The translations under genes were made by a program, and so were the position numbers. From contig WPIO01000016.1 of assembly GCA_009760855.2 (NCBI GenBank), positions 705,001-769,000 of the forward strand: 64,000 bases of DNA, written 5' to 3'. The stretch comes from Cristatella mucedo. Taxonomy: Eukaryota; Bryozoa; Phylactolaemata; Cristatellidae. Below, in pieces: positions 13,201-48,342 of the stretch. Every line of letters starts with the position of its first letter. Positions within the stretch are counted from its first letter, which is position 1. The notes beneath the pieces are model-generated. The model was not told the DNA's origin. It searched no databases and was given only the letters and a program-made list of their open reading frames with translations.

Positions 13201-13433
13201 GTGCCAGTCAGCATGCAATCTGATCCGGACTCGATACTCAGCTGCGTTTGGACAGGTTCCAACAGTGATAACTGCGATGCAGGCTTTCCGGCCTGCGGTA
13301 CTCCAGAATGAGCTGCCAACAGCCAAATGCTCTAGTCAGCCAGAAATGCCTACACTTACCCATCCGCAGTAAATGGAGTAGCCGGAGCAGCTATGATGCC
13401 CTTTAGCGTTACTTCTGCAACAGCAGTCGCCAT
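85..13433 (-). CDS. N-acetylneuraminate lyase-like gene, exons 1-6 (3' part outside window)
   Basis: Six coding exons read by eye on the minus strand: 13433-13360, 12663-12593, 10764-10677, 4985-4928, 3644-3569 and 177-85. All have AG acceptors and GT donors, and phases 2,1,2,0,1,1 match at every junction. They give about 153 residues resembling the N-terminal half of animal N-acetylneuraminate lyase, the (beta/alpha)8 class I aldolase that splits sialic acid into N-acetylmannosamine and pyruvate in the cytosol. Landmarks are 'LKGIIAA..TPFT' near residue 10, 'VNGTLGEG' at 49-56, 'VIVHVGA' at 82-88, '[12 protein letters not shown]' at 133-144 and 'LTG' at 149-151. Tyr144 aligns with the catalytic tyrosine. 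The Schiff-base lysine exon should lie left of position 1. The usual GTTGE is GTLGE here and the usual HIPALTG is DINILTG, so a diverged paralogue or another NAL/DHDPS-superfamily aldolase remains possible. Introns are full of LINE and SINE fragments. Confidence 0.88.
790..3128 (-). mobile_element. LINE B (L2-clade-like), with nested SINE B
   Basis: From the 3' hairpin end near 800 through the C-terminal block and a decayed RT ([35 protein letters not shown]) to pre-RT sequence near 3100. A SINE B with its own insert lies at 1516-1994. It occupies most of intron 5 of the lyase gene. Confidence 0.85.
1516..1994 (-). mobile_element. SINE B carrying a 300-bp insert, inside LINE B
   Basis: Reads on the minus strand as a tRNA-like head (TGGCTTACTAGGT, GGGTTCGAA) and the GTGGTGATAGC..AAAGCTCTTCTGTCGC body. 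Between two GTAT copies (1548-1551 and 1854-1857) it holds about 300 bp of unrelated DNA. Confidence 0.75.
3325..3420. repeat. (AC)n microsatellite
   Basis: Long CA repeat within a wider CA-rich region (about 3250-3510). It produces long Cys-Val and His-Thr open frames that are not genes. It lies just past exon 5 in intron 5 of the lyase gene. Confidence 0.95.
3569..3644 (-). CDS. Lyase-like gene, exon 5
   Basis: Acceptor TATTACATGTAG; donor GTCG|GTGAGT; 76 bp. It encodes '[20 protein letters not shown]' then KPDTV. This is the A.HA..IGA..IAV..P.FFKP region of the family. The usual Gly-Ala-Asp is His-Ala-Pro here. The exon ends with one base (G) that joins AG of exon 6 to make Glu123. Confidence 0.84.
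4168..4300. repeat. (AC)n then (AT)n microsatellite
   Basis: CA repeat to about 4222 followed by TA runs near 4224-4245 and 4272-4292. Intron 4 of the lyase gene. Confidence 0.95.
4480..4612 (-). mobile_element. LINE B pre-RT fragment
   Basis: Reads [26 protein letters not shown], matching the same part of the LINE B copy at 2900-3050. It is short, with no tail. Confidence 0.7.
4645..4738 (-). mobile_element. SINE A-like fragment
   Basis: CAGGTGCTTCACATATG, GGCTCGAACCCACGACC and CCCTGGGCCAAACTGCC match the SINE A head and B box. The tail has been lost. Confidence 0.6.
4928..4985 (-). CDS. Lyase-like gene, exon 4
   Basis: Acceptor TCGTCGTTGACAG; donor GAGCTG|GTAAGC; 58 bp. It encodes [20 protein letters not shown]. 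It aligns with the strand and helix 'VI.HVGA..L....EL' of animal sialate lyases. The first base completes the Arg codon left open by exon 3, and the exon ends in phase 0. Confidence 0.86.
5065..5083. repeat. Poly-G run
   Basis: A G run of about 15 bases in the plus strand, 80 bp upstream of exon 4 in intron 3 of the lyase gene. Confidence 0.9.
5300..6640. other. Intron 3 of lyase gene, mostly unassigned
   Basis: Apart from a degenerate SINE-like piece (5690-5825) and a TTATTATTATT tract near 6436-6456, I see no gene or known repeat. Open frames are short and unsupported. Confidence 0.5.
5690..5825 (-). mobile_element. Degenerate SINE B-like element
   Basis: On the minus strand CACGACCCAGTTCGTGGGTT and CCGATCCCTGCCCGAC resemble the SINE B head, including a B-box-like motif. 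The body is not clear. Confidence 0.4.
6661..8365 (+). mobile_element. LINE A fragment, interrupted twice
   Basis: Starts within the pre-RT region (a match to the part just after the endonuclease) and runs through RT to the post-RT region. A LINE B tail is inserted at 7096-7183. An unrelated stretch of about 275 bp (7931-8206) replaces about 20 bp of RT C-terminal sequence. YADD reads YAND. The copy is dead. It lies in intron 3 of the lyase gene. Confidence 0.85.
7096..7183 (+). mobile_element. LINE B tail inserted inside LINE A
   Basis: 88 bp consisting only of the LINE B 3' hairpin and a TTA-rich tail, splitting 'GACCCTATACC' from 'ATCTGTGGTCTTC' of LINE A. It is a severely 5'-truncated insertion. 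Confidence 0.8.
8525..8690 (+). mobile_element. SINE B-related element
   Basis: GTGGCTTCGAATCCTGC (B box), GCTCTTGTGCTGCTATATAAA and AGACTGTTTGATCAGCTAA correspond to the head and end of SINE B; the middle differs. Confidence 0.65.
8795..9140 (-). mobile_element. LINE A 3' fragment
   Basis: Matches the 3' UTR and C-terminal coding end of LINE A from the 'CTTGTAACTC' end inward to the 'AAAGCTTCTGTCGCC' block. It is diverged and lies in intron 3 of the lyase gene. Confidence 0.75.
9790..9895 (-). mobile_element. SINE B 3' part
   Basis: ACTAGCTAATTTAACAGC and CAACAGAAGAGCCTCAAAGG then GCTATCACCACTGC. The tRNA-like head is missing. Confidence 0.7.
9931..10070 (+). mobile_element. SINE A, complete
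   Basis: TTTGGCCCAGCGGCTACGGTG (A box), GGGCTCGAGCCCCG (B box), then the tail hairpin AGCGCCTGAATAGAGACTAA..CTCGGGGCGCTATACAAAT. Confidence 0.85.
10298..10400 (-). mobile_element. LINE B tail
   Basis: Imperfect AATAAT repeat and the hairpin block (AGCACC..GGAGAACTCAATCTC, TTCTAGGCACTTTACAT). It lies about 280 bp from exon 3 of the lyase gene. Confidence 0.75.
10614..10640. repeat. Poly-G run beside lyase exon 3
   Basis: About 25 consecutive G on the plus strand, or C in the transcript, starting about 37 bases past the exon 3 donor. Length is likely to vary between alleles or assemblies. Confidence 0.92.
10677..10764 (-). CDS. Lyase-like gene, exon 3 (GT-GE active-site loop)
   Basis: Acceptor CTCTATTGCAG; donor GGCAG|GTCAGT; 88 bp. 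The exon encodes [29 protein letters not shown] and the first two bases of Arg. In this family the loop is usually GTTGE or GSTGE, and its two hydroxyl residues hold the pyruvate carboxylate. Here the second is Leu (codon CTC). The downstream SER..AAE helix is well conserved. A long C tract (in transcript sense) begins about 37 bases past the donor. Confidence 0.88.
11085..11995 (-). mobile_element. LINE B 3' half, well preserved
   Basis: AATAATATT tail, hairpin, 3' UTR and a long open C-terminal frame reading [55 protein letters not shown] and [11 protein letters not shown]. It is one of the best LINE B references in the window and lies in intron 2 of the lyase gene. Confidence 0.9.
12086..12250 (-). 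mobile_element. LINE B tail
   Basis: Hairpin block, ACATTTGCTGCAAAGG and the first 100 bp of 3' UTR, directly beyond the previous LINE B copy and in the same orientation. Confidence 0.8.
12593..12663 (-). CDS. Lyase-like gene, exon 2
   Basis: Acceptor CTCTTTGCAG precedes the exon; the donor is TTTG|GTATGC. The 71-bp exon encodes '[20 protein letters not shown]' then GLF. This corresponds to the first helix and second strand of sialate lyases, in the order Y..YLV..GV..IFVNG. Phases in and out (2 and 1) agree with the neighbouring exons. Confidence 0.87.
12785..12942 (-). mobile_element. SINE B
   Basis: GCCTCATTTGCATAGC, GATCGCCCAACTGCAGGATTC and GAACCCACGACCTCGG, ending CATGGGCTATCACAGC. It lies in intron 1 of the lyase gene, about 120 bp from exon 2. 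Confidence 0.78.
13360..13433 (-). CDS. Lyase-like gene, coding exon 1
   Basis: ATG at 13433 opens 24 codons plus two bases, followed by donor GG|GTAAGT. It encodes '[20 protein letters not shown]' and continues FTADG. This matches the start of animal sialate lyases, where a short leader is followed by the first beta strand, ending in a TP..T motif. No signal peptide is visible, which fits a cytosolic enzyme. Phase 2 fits exon 2 exactly. Confidence 0.85.
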
Positions 13434-13850
13434 GAGTAAAACCTGTAATCCGGAAAAACGGCAGATCAATTCCAGCAACTACGGAGCACGCTCTCATCCC
13501 AAACGCTGCTTCCAATGGCGAGAAAAGAGCTAGAATATCTAGAGCTCCGAGGCGCCGTCGATTGAACTATAGAACGAGGACGGGACCAGACGTAGCTCTC
13601 GGGACAGTCCCCGGACACGCCCCCATCTGCAACAGCAGCTACTGCCATCGACTAGCTTAGGCCGTGAGCTGCTACGCGTCGCGTCTGGTCGGAATATTCG
13701 AAAATTCCCGCCCGATCTGCAGCAGATGCTTACCTTGGACACGTACCTGCGGGGCGCCCGATGAGAGTCAGCTAATTCTGAGCCGGAGGAGGGGCTCAAG
13801 GCCGAGCGGCAGGCCAAGGCCACGCGTGTGACTCTCCTGCTGTTAGATTG
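13434..13850 (-). promoter_or_regulatory. Probable 5' flank and promoter side of the lyase-like gene
   Basis: This 400-bp stretch lies immediately upstream of the lyase ATG. It is richer in G+C and CpG than its surroundings and carries no recognisable repeat. Open frames here have biased composition and no domain. It probably holds the 5' UTR and promoter. I see no convincing TATA box, so the start site is not placed. Confidence 0.4.
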
Positions 13851-14102
13851 CTAGTTCCACCACATTGGCTTTAACATAAAAAGCATAAATTAAAATGTAT
13901 TTTTCTTATGTATTTTAAGTTTCCTTCAGCTGAAGCTTTTGCATTGAATTTATCTTGAGAGTACAATTACAGTGTTCATGGGTGCCGACCACGGCACGGC
14001 GTTAGAATTATGTCCCAGCTCTCCAGCCGTAGTTACTTCCGTGTCAATGACAAGGTGGAGCCGCTGTAAGACCGATGCGTAGCTTTAATTATAATAATAA
14101 CG

Positions 14103-15010
14103 TATGTCCCCGTCTGTAACTCCGCAAAGCCACAAAGATTATGTAGGTGTTTCGCAGGAGAGTTTGTATAGCTCACTCACATGCTAAGAGCTTTCGGCAA
14201 GCATTCGGAAGCCAAGAGACTTCAATTCACTCAACAAAGAGAAAGTGAGAAGCATATCATAATAGCACAGGGAATATCATATCAGAAAATCATATAAGCA
14301 TGAGAAAGTGAGAACCATATAACAGTTGAGGTTGTGAGTAGCATGAAAGTAGCAGCACAGGACTGCTGGAAAGGATTACCATAGTCGGCAGCTAAAGAGT
14401 AGTCGTCGTTGCAAAAGAATTATGGAAGTGAGTTCAACAGTCTAGGACCTTTAGAAATAAAGCTTATGTCGCCAACGGTCTTTAAGGGCCGGAATTTAAC
14501 AGCTAATTTATTGTCCATACCGAGCCTGAGGGCACGAGGAGGCTGAAACTGGTGCAGCAGTTGAGCCAGGTATGGAGGAGCCAAGCCGTGGCAGGCCTTG
14601 TAGGTCAGCTAAGAACTTTGCTCTGTATCCGTTGATCAACCGGATGCCATCCTAGCTCTTTTAGCAAAAGAGACACGTGGTCAAGCCTTTGGGATTTGCA
14701 AACTAGCCTTGCAGACACATTCATAGCCATCGGCAGTGGCCTAGTTACTTCTTTCGGTAGCCCAGCCAAAAGGGAATTACAATAATCAAGCCGAGACAAA
14801 AATAATGAGCTAGTTAAATGTTTTGCAAGCCACTGTGGAAGACAATTCCTAATCATAGATAGGGATCGGACATGATGGCTAGCTGTAGAAGCGGTCTTCT
14901 GAATGAAGCTTTTAAATTTAAGCAGTTGTCGAAACTGGTACCTAAGTTTCGAGCACGTGATGATGATCGCATAGCAGTGGCTGGCCTTGGCTTAATTTTA
15001 GCGCGAACAA
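14103..15010 (-). mobile_element. LINE A 3' fragment
   Basis: Minus-strand copy running from the 3' end (TGTCCCCGTCTGTAACTCC) to the post-RT region, with the [16 protein letters not shown] block at about 14750. It is decayed and lies between the lyase and SRCR-ZP genes. Confidence 0.85.
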
Positions 15011-15483
15011 GAACTGCTCGGTCTGAAAAAACTCCTTTGTCCTGGAGCAGTGAGCCAGAGAGGAGCGCCAGTGTAGTGAGAGAGCGTGAGCTTAAGCGAG
15101 AGCCAGGAAGCTCTGGGACCAACGGTGGCGATTCGGCCTTTAGAATTGTTCTGCTACCCGCAGGAGTGGCTGATTGATGTTGGCTGGCCTGTCAATCTCA
15201 GCCATAACTCTGTCCAAAAAGAATCGTCTGGAACCTTTTCGGCCTTTCAGCCATTAAGGACTGGGTTGTCCATCCGTTGGCCTCAAGACGGTAATAATTC
15301 CTTACCGTAATGTCCCAATGCGCAGGGCCCAACACTACTAATCTCTTACCCCATCGTCTCAGCTAGATATTTAAGAGTTGAGCAACGTTCGCTCCGCATC
15401 ACGTGTTCGGCTTGTGCTCTCTCTCTCTCTCTTCGGCTTTGTTTCAACGCCGTCGCCGGTAGCTGCCAGACTCGTTTCTCTGA

Positions 15484-15637
15484 ATTATATTATATAATTC
15501 ATTTGTATAGCACTCCAAGAGAACCTAATCTCTCTTCAGGCGCTTCACATCTGCTACGGGGCTCGAGCCCATGACCTCGAACGGACCTTGATCAGGGCGA
15601 GTACCTTAACCGCTGGGCCAAACCAGCTTGGCAATTG
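15484..15637 (-). mobile_element. SINE A, complete
   Basis: TATAATTCATTTGTATAGCAC tail, hairpin, GGGGCTCGAGCCCATGACC and AACCGCTGGGCCAAACCAGC. Confidence 0.85.
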
Positions 15638-15872
15638 AAAGTGAGATAGGAGGGCGAGCGGTTCGCCGGCGATTGACGGAACAGGATGAGACAGCACTAG
15701 GAGGATTCGGTGGACGCCACCAAATACAGTGGTATCGTGCCCGAGCTCGCATTGCGTGTTTCTTTTGTGTTTTATGTGTGTGCGTGCACACGCGGTCTCG
15801 GCATAACGATTTGCCGACGCGAACTATAAGTAGTTGGTGTGTTGTGTGTGAGATAATCTGGATGTTCGGGCA

Positions 15873-16120
15873 TTTCCGTCTTGTTTGGTAATCATTTCCT
15901 ACAGTAGACGTAGGCAGCCTAAGTGTAGGAACATCTTTCCCCGAAAGAGTGCTCAGTGTAGTGTATGAGGTATTCCTGCCGTTAAGGTGGAAGCGGAGTC
16001 CTAGTTCTCTAGTCAGGGCCAAGACTCCGGTTCGGGCTCCTCCGTCTTATTTGGGTCGTTCCCCACAATAGACGTAGGTAGCCTAAGTTCGGGGGCGTAT
16101 TTTTCCCGAAACAGTGCTTG
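15873..16120. repeat. Two diverged direct repeats, period about 165 bp
   Basis: TAGACGTAGGCAGCCTAAGT..CCCGAAAGAGTGCT near 15906-15950 recurs as TAGACGTAGGTAGCCTAAGT..CCCGAAACAGTGCT near 16070-16114. Nothing else in the window matches. Confidence 0.75.
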
Positions 16121-16394
16121 TGCTGTTGAGAGCTTATGAAGAGTTCGAAGATAAAACTGAGCTAGACACCCCAGCAACATTGTGCGCTTGCGAATAAAGC
16201 TCAGTAAACTCCCTATTCGTGTTCACGTTTTCCAATTCACGCCACGAACGCATTAACCCCCTAGTAACAATAAGTAGGTCGAGCCAGAAATGCTCATTTA
16301 GTGGTGGCTTGCTTACTTCGAGTAGGCGAGCACCGAACCGCATTCGGCCGTAGGCTACGCCGCTCGGTAAGCGGCAGGTTGCGCCTACGCAACA

Positions 16395-17230
16395 GCATGA
16401 CGTATTAGAAGAGCAAAGGCTTCTAATTCAGCCACGCGCTTAGAGTGTTCTATGAGCAGCAGTTCAGTTTTATCGTCATTAGTTTTAAGAAGTTTTCTGA
16501 CATCCAAGATCGAATGTCGGCAGGTAAGCATTCAGTTTCTCAGTTGATGCAGCAGATTCCGACGGTTTGAACGACAAATACAGCTGAGTATTGTCAGCAT
16601 AAAAGTGGTATCCTATTCAATGGGCCTTAATCACTTTTCCCATAGGTTGAGTATAAATGGAGAACAGCAAGGGACCGAGTATGAACCCTTGAGGGACTCC
16701 ACCGATGACCGGTCTCGTGGACGAGACCATACCCTCATACGACACGGATTGAACACGTTCGGACAAGTACTATTCGAACCGCGCCAGTGCCTCCTCTGCC
16801 ACACTGTTCGTTGTTCTCAATCGTTCAAGTAAGACATCATGATCAATGGTGTCGAAGGCAGTTGATAGATCTGGCCGAGCTAGGGCAGTGACATTCCAGT
16901 CATCGTTGCTGCATGGGATGTCATTGGTAACACGGAGGAGAGCAGTTTCAGCCGAGTGCTGCCTCTTGAAACCCGATTGACATTTTTCTGACATTTCATT
17001 TTTTTGAGTATATGCTACCGGCTGCTTAGCAACCATTTTTTCAAGAATATTTGACTAAAAAAGGAAAAAGGGATACTGGGTGATAGTTTCCAAGTATATT
17101 CTGCATCTAATCCAGGCTTTCTTAAGTATGTGTCTAGCGATGGCCGATTTTAAGGATTTGGATACGACCCCCCTTTTCCTTTCCTTTCCTTTCCTTTCCT
17201 AACTTCGGTTATGGCAGAGCCAAGTTGGTT
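16395..17230 (-). mobile_element. LINE A reverse transcriptase fragment
   Basis: Minus-strand RT core, readable in pieces as QSGFKRQHSAETALLRVTND and DLSTAFDTIDHDVLLERL. Both ends are missing. A TTCCT repeat (about 17172-17200) interrupts its upstream end. Confidence 0.85.
17172..17200. repeat. (TTCCT)n microsatellite
   Basis: Five TTTCC units within the LINE A RT fragment at 16395-17230. Confidence 0.9.
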
Positions 17231-17287
17231 ATACAGAGCTCATAACGTTTTAAATCCTTGACCACGGATGAATTCAACAAATGAAAA

Positions 17288-17447
17288 TATAATTAGTTTG
17301 CATTGCGTCCAGAGGGAACTCAATCTCCCTTCAGACGCTCACGTATGAGGTAGGGCTCGAGCTCACAACCTCGGCCGTCAAATAAAACCACCCTGACCTC
17401 GGTCGGGGCGTGCACTTTAACCACACGGCCAAACCAGCACGGCGAAT
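17288..17447 (-). mobile_element. SINE A, diverged
   Basis: TAGGGCTCGAGCTCACAACC and GGCCAAACCAGCACGGC with a hairpin tail. It has extra bases between the two boxes. Confidence 0.78.
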
Positions 17448-17449
17448 AG

Positions 17450-18379
17450 CGGCGACACCCTGAGCCTCGGAGCACTGCTAAGTATCTGCAGGCGGAGCAT
17501 TAATGCAAGCAGGCGTGCCGATAGTAGTGGAACACGGCAGCCACGTGTAGCTTACAGCCCCCAGTAACTTACTTATTACATATCCCTAGCGTGGAGAAGT
17601 CTATTCTTCAACGTCGGATATTTACCCACGTCCAGCACCTGCCCTACAAGGGTGTAAGCACTCGAATCAGGCGCTGAGAGCATAACTGAACTTCCGGCCA
17701 GCACAGGGCCCCGGGCAAATCATCCGCCTGGCCTCAATGCTAGAGCACAACCTCCACCTGGCCCCGAAGCTCAGGCACAACCGACTGCTTATCGCATGAA
17801 TGCGGCTTTTATGTCGCTTGATAAAATATTATGACTCCAAGTAATTTACCATTCTGGAACCCGCGAATGATATCTCAGCAGTCAGCAATCAGGCTGATTT
17901 AGAACACGGACACGGGCTTCCACCGCTTTTCTGTAGCCTCATCTCTTCGTTCCGCATCGCTCACTAGGCCTCAATTTTTTTTTGCCTTCTTACGCCGTAG
18001 GCTTATAGAGTAAAAATATAATAATATATTTGTATAGCACCTCCAGAGAACCTAATCTCTTTCACGACACTTTATATACGATGTAATTACAAGCCTATTA
18101 TGAAGATGTCACAGTGGTTTAAGACTGTCTCCTGAGTTACTTACGAGTAGTTTATAAAAACCAGTCCGTATATGGCCATTCAAACGCGTCAAATTCTCGC
18201 CCAATCGCTACCAAAAAAAGGAATCTTTCACACTGTTCGCATCTACGCAAAGCGAACGCTTTTCTCGGACACAATTAATTATTACAATTAAGTGATCAAA
18301 GATTTTAAGTAAATTATAGTAAGCGGCTGATGGGTTCTGAACCATCAATCGCACGCTCAATGCAATTTCACAAAAGAAA
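17450..18379. other. 3' flank of SRCR-ZP gene, mostly unassigned
   Basis: Holds a hairpin tail at 18016-18080 and otherwise no gene or repeat that I recognise. The distal 3' UTR of the SRCR-ZP gene may extend into 18380-18821. Confidence 0.5.
18016..18080 (-). mobile_element. SINE A or LINE B tail
   Basis: ATTTGTATAGCACCTCCAGAG and AACCTAATCTCTTTCACG only; the hairpin block without a head. Confidence 0.55.
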
Positions 18380-18385
18380 TTTATT
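18380..18385 (-). terminator. Possible polyadenylation signal for the SRCR-ZP gene
   Basis: AATAAA on the minus strand about 440 bases past the stop codon. It is in the right place, but AATAAA is common in A/T-rich DNA and no transcript end is known. Confidence 0.35.
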
Positions 18386-18821
18386 GAGGCACATCTGGCT
18401 ACAATTAGTACTCACTAAAAATCAGTTTCATTTCCTCTTATGGATCAACGTTGACATGAGCACCGATTACGGAGCAAATGGCCGGCTCCCATTCCTGGAA
18501 TTCCTGGCGCTCCACGTTTTCTAGCTCCACTTGTACTCGCGCCTTACCAACACAACGCACCGGTCCTATAGCGAGCAAGCCCACTACCACCCACAAATGC
18601 AAACACTCAACAGTCCTTATCCCTGAAAGCTGCTGAAGCAGCACCCTCGCGAACAGTTTGGTTGCTGATGCATGCTTCGAGGCGTCTCCACTACCTGGGC
18701 CGCCGTCCCTTAAACTATCAAGCACAGCTCGTTCGCGAGAAAGAAACCTCACTCATGAAGTGAGCCCCTCGTCGGAAGCTAAACTGAAAGAACTTTTGCA
18801 GTACCAGTGTCTCTGGACAGC

Positions 18822-44468
<25,647 letters not shown>

Positions 44469-44649
44469 AATTCCCGATCTTCCGCGGAACGACAGCCGTA
44501 AACCGAGGGCAGCGATCGCGCCCGCGGGAGCGGCCGGCGTCCGTCGATGGGCGAACACGCCACGGTTACCTAGCGCGATGAGGTCAAGGCCATATTGGCG
44601 GTCGCAGCCTCGATTGCGCCTCCGCCGTTCCTCGGGCCCGGGCGTAAAC

Positions 44650-45360
44650 CGTTACATTTCCTCCCAACGTTCGTCACTAGAAAATGTGTGTGCGTTGTGA
44701 TGAGTGTACGATTCGTAAGGGCAAAGCAAGCGCTAAATGCAAGAGTATTTTTACTGTCGCGCCACCAAGTTGGCTCGATCTTGCATGGCTCCACTGATTA
44801 GGAAGCTCAATTTTGGTCAGGCAGCGGTTTGGCTAGGAAGCTACGATACTGGGATGCTATTCGCCAGAGTTCAGAAAGTAATTCGGAAGAGCAGGTCACC
44901 ACTTCCTCGTTCAAGCACTCAATCATTCTTCATTCAGCACGTAAGTCGATCGCGCGGATGCAGAAATCCGTCCGTCAGCTTAGATGTTCGTGAATATAGT
45001 TACCAGCAGGGAGGCTAGCAGTAGACGACTGCAATAGCTCATCGCCAACTATCTGGAATCTCCGACACCAAACCTTACAAACTATTTTCAGTTGTTTCCA
45101 CGTCCGGTCACAACTAAGCCGCCAACGCAGCGCTTGTAACGGTGCTGACGTGGGGACGTGCATAAGCTGTTTCGCCATTTCATAACACCCGGCCAAAGGC
45201 TGCGCCACAATGGCACCGGAATACCCCAAAATGCCTCGACCGACCAGATGACTTGGAGCATCGAATACCTAGAGGTCCGAAACTGATTGCGATGTGTGAC
45301 TCCTCATAATCAAACAAGCGACCGCCGCCTCGAAGTGGACTCATCAAACGCTGCCCTATT
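44650..45360. other. 5' flank of SRCR-ZP gene, unassigned
   Basis: Moderate composition upstream of the GC-rich block. It has short open frames on both strands and none with a known domain. Possible upstream promoter. Confidence 0.4.
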
Positions 45361-45800
45361 TAATAATAATAATAATAATAATAATAATGTACTTGATAAA
45401 GCGCCCTCAGAGAACTTAATCTCTTTCTAGGCGCTTTACATTTGCTGCAAAGGGAAATGCAATTGAATGGTAAGTAAAATCATGCTTGAAAAACAAACAA
45501 AATGAATAACATGGTTAGGTGACATGCACAGGTCAGCATGCAAATATGGTTAGTGGCAGGTAGCCAGCGAAGTGTCAGCACGCGTAGGCACGCCAAGGGC
45601 GAATACATGGACCCACCAAATGCTGCGACAAATAGATGCGCTTTTAATTTCTTTTTAAATGTAGTCAAGTTAGGAGATATCGTGACGCAAGTCGGGAGTG
45701 AGTTCCGGGCTTTGGGAGCAAACGAACTGCAGACATGATCTTCAAAGGATTTGAGGTTCGTATAAGGTACAGCTACGATTTGAGTCAGAACAGCAGGCGC
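45361..45800 (-). mobile_element. LINE B 3' fragment
   Basis: AATAATAAT tail, perfect hairpin block, 3' UTR and the first part of the C-terminal coding end (SFAPKARNSLPTC). It is upstream of the SRCR-ZP gene. Confidence 0.85.
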
Positions 45801-45809
45801 TACGGTGCT

Positions 45810-47550
45810 TACCCTCTCCTTTCTTGCGCATGCCCGCACACCACATCGATCGGGGGGGGCGGCACAAGGCTCTCTCATGCCACACCAAACAAGGAGCGGC
45901 ACAGGCAGTGCGACCCCAAGACCACGTGTCCCAGCCGATCTCTAGATCAGACTAAGACATACTCGAAAGCTCAAGTTAAGGCATGCTGGCTTAATCGTAA
46001 TGGTTGCTTGTTTCACATGCTTATTATTGTGCATGTCACTGAGCCTTGGTTTCATATTCTTATGCAGCCAGTCGTATAGTGTGTTGATAACGATTTTGTC
46101 TTCCTTAAGTGCTATCAAAACGACCTATTATTACTGTTCATTAATATCGAGAGCAAAATGGTTTTGTAACAGGATGGCCATATTCCTTGCTGATTTCAAC
46201 GTATAAACTGGCCGGAACTGATTGAGTTTGTAAGGCTTCCCAGCTGTTGAAACTACGTTCACCGCATCAATAGTAATACCTGTAACTTTTCTCATACGTT
46301 TCCCTTACCAAATAGGTTGGTCTTATCGTCATTCAGTTTAAAAACTGAGCTGCCAATAGCTGAGCCAACGAAGTTTTAAGTTCTTCTATTCACTGTTTGG
46401 TGCTTTGGGGAATTAATATTAAGCTTGTGAGGTTGCACAGATTCCGCAGGCTATGCCATTAAGAGTGAATTAGTGAATTCCGGATTAATTAAATTAAGAA
46501 TTAATTAATTAATTTCAAATGAACTCTGAGCAACTCAAGCGTTGCGTGTAATGAATTCTGGGCCACTAGAGCGTGCAATGTCGATTTCGTGTCCTTTAAT
46601 CCTTGAACAGGCGAGACTTGACAGCTAGAGTAACGGATGCTGAGGTCGAGATTAAGAAAGAAACCTTGCGACAGAAACTGAGCGAAGTAGCAAATAGAAC
46701 AGAGAAGACAAGGCAGAGGAAGCGGAAAGGGAAACTTAGTGAGTCAAAAAGAGACGCACAACATTGATTAGACGGACTCGGCAAATGAAGCCACCATGGA
46801 ATGATACGATGGAATGATAGTGCTTTATTCGATTGGCTTTGCTGTTACCTACAATATTTTTTAAACGATTCCTCGAAATGGGTTGTCAGTCTTCAATGTA
46901 CTCTTCCTTCTTGCAATCATTATCTGCCATCACGGAAGCAAATCTTACTTAGCTTGAACATTTTGAGCCTATTCTATAGTGTCGGCCTTAAGGCTATCGG
47001 CCTGTTAACCTTAAGGCCTGGTCGCTCTATTTACATCGCGGAATAACGGCGTCTTGAGGGCCAGTTGGCCCAAGGTTTTCACTTCATAATATTATTTAAC
47101 TGGTTCGTTATTCATTCGGGTGAATGGCCATTGGAGAGGATGCAGTGAGACCACTCCAGCGAAGTTGTTTTTTACGGGTCTTCGGCACGTACTTGCAAAA
47201 TGTAAACTATAAAAGCTAGCGCTGCTCTCACGATGAATAGATCAGTTCGCGTTACAAACAGCTCGTTGATTGACCGCAGTCGTCTTTCCGACATATCAAT
47301 CCTCAGGGGGCGACTGTCAGGTCATGACCCAGCGGGCTTCACCTGCTTAGTTTAGTCGTCCAAGCTGCTATCCAATCGCGACGGGCTTACGAACCGCGGT
47401 GCGAGTCCGGCTGGCTCTCTTTCGACACCACGCCGCACCGCACAGCTTGCAAGCAATTAAATAACACTCGAGTCCTCGATAGAACCCAAAGCAAGGGTCG
47501 AAGGTGTCACAGAATGCCAGCTGGGGCTGGCGTTCTACAAAATCAAAGAA
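45810..47550. other. Intergenic, mostly unassigned
   Basis: A weak LINE RT-like scrap near 46320-46400 (reverse of a KLNDDKT-type coding motif) and A/T-rich AATTAATTAAT near 46490. No gene recognised. Confidence 0.4.
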
Positions 47551-47698
47551 TGACAAGCTGGTTTGGTCCAGCGGTTAAGGTCCTTGCCTCGACCAATGTC
47601 TGGCTGAGGTCGTGGGCTCGAGCCCCGAGGCATACGTGAAGCGCCTGAATAGAGATTAAGTTCTCTTGGGGCGGCGCTATACAAATAAACTATATTGA
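47551..47698 (+). mobile_element. SINE A, complete
   Basis: AAGCTGGTTTGGTCCAGCGG, GGGCTCGAGCCCCGAGGC and AAGCGCCTGAATAGAG, then GGGGCGGCGCTATACAAATAA. Confidence 0.87.
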
Positions 47699-48197
47699 TG
47701 ACTCCAGAGGCTCGCACGCGCTACCATTGTTATTGAACGAAGGTCAGCTGAGAATCGCTTGAACATAGGCTCGCTCGCTGTAGGGGCGCCCGTGGCTGCA
47801 GCCTCTGACCTCTGGCAGCGGAGATAGAGGAGTGACGCGACGAGAGGCGACTCCTGCGGTTTGAAGTCGTGTGAGAAAGACGTCTGCTGCCGATCAGCGA
47901 GCGAAGCCCGCGGTTTCTAGCACAGGCCGAACTGCATGTAAATGGAGCGTCGGCCTGCTTCCGGCAAGCGGCCTGCTCGGCGCTCGTGGGTTACCTACAA
48001 GCTCTGGGAGATGGGGCGGGAAAGAGCGGACGCATGAGCTTTTCCAGAAGATTCACGCCCTCTAAAAGAATAGCAAGTGGAGCGCCTGCTTGTGCTGCTG
48101 AGAGGAGGCCGAACAAACATTTCTCCAGCAGAAATCCGCATAAATCTGCAGAAATATGCCTTATGTTCCTAGAAAGAGATTCAGTTAAAATATACCT

Positions 48198-48342
48198 ACG
48201 ATGCATTTGTATAGCGCCCAAAGAGAGCTTAATCTCTATTAAGGCGCCTCACATGTGCCGCGGGGCTCGAGTCCACGGCTTCGGCCAGACCTTTGTCGGG
48301 GCGAGCACCTTAACCGCTGGGCTAAACCATCGTGGCAGTTCC
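48198..48342 (-). mobile_element. SINE A, complete
   Basis: TTTGTATAGCGCCCAAAG, hairpin, GGGGCTCGAGTCCACGGC and AACCGCTGGGCTAAACCATC. Confidence 0.85.

Noticed and set aside
46596-46784. Short hydrophobic minus-strand frame
   Set aside because: No start context, splice partner or family match.
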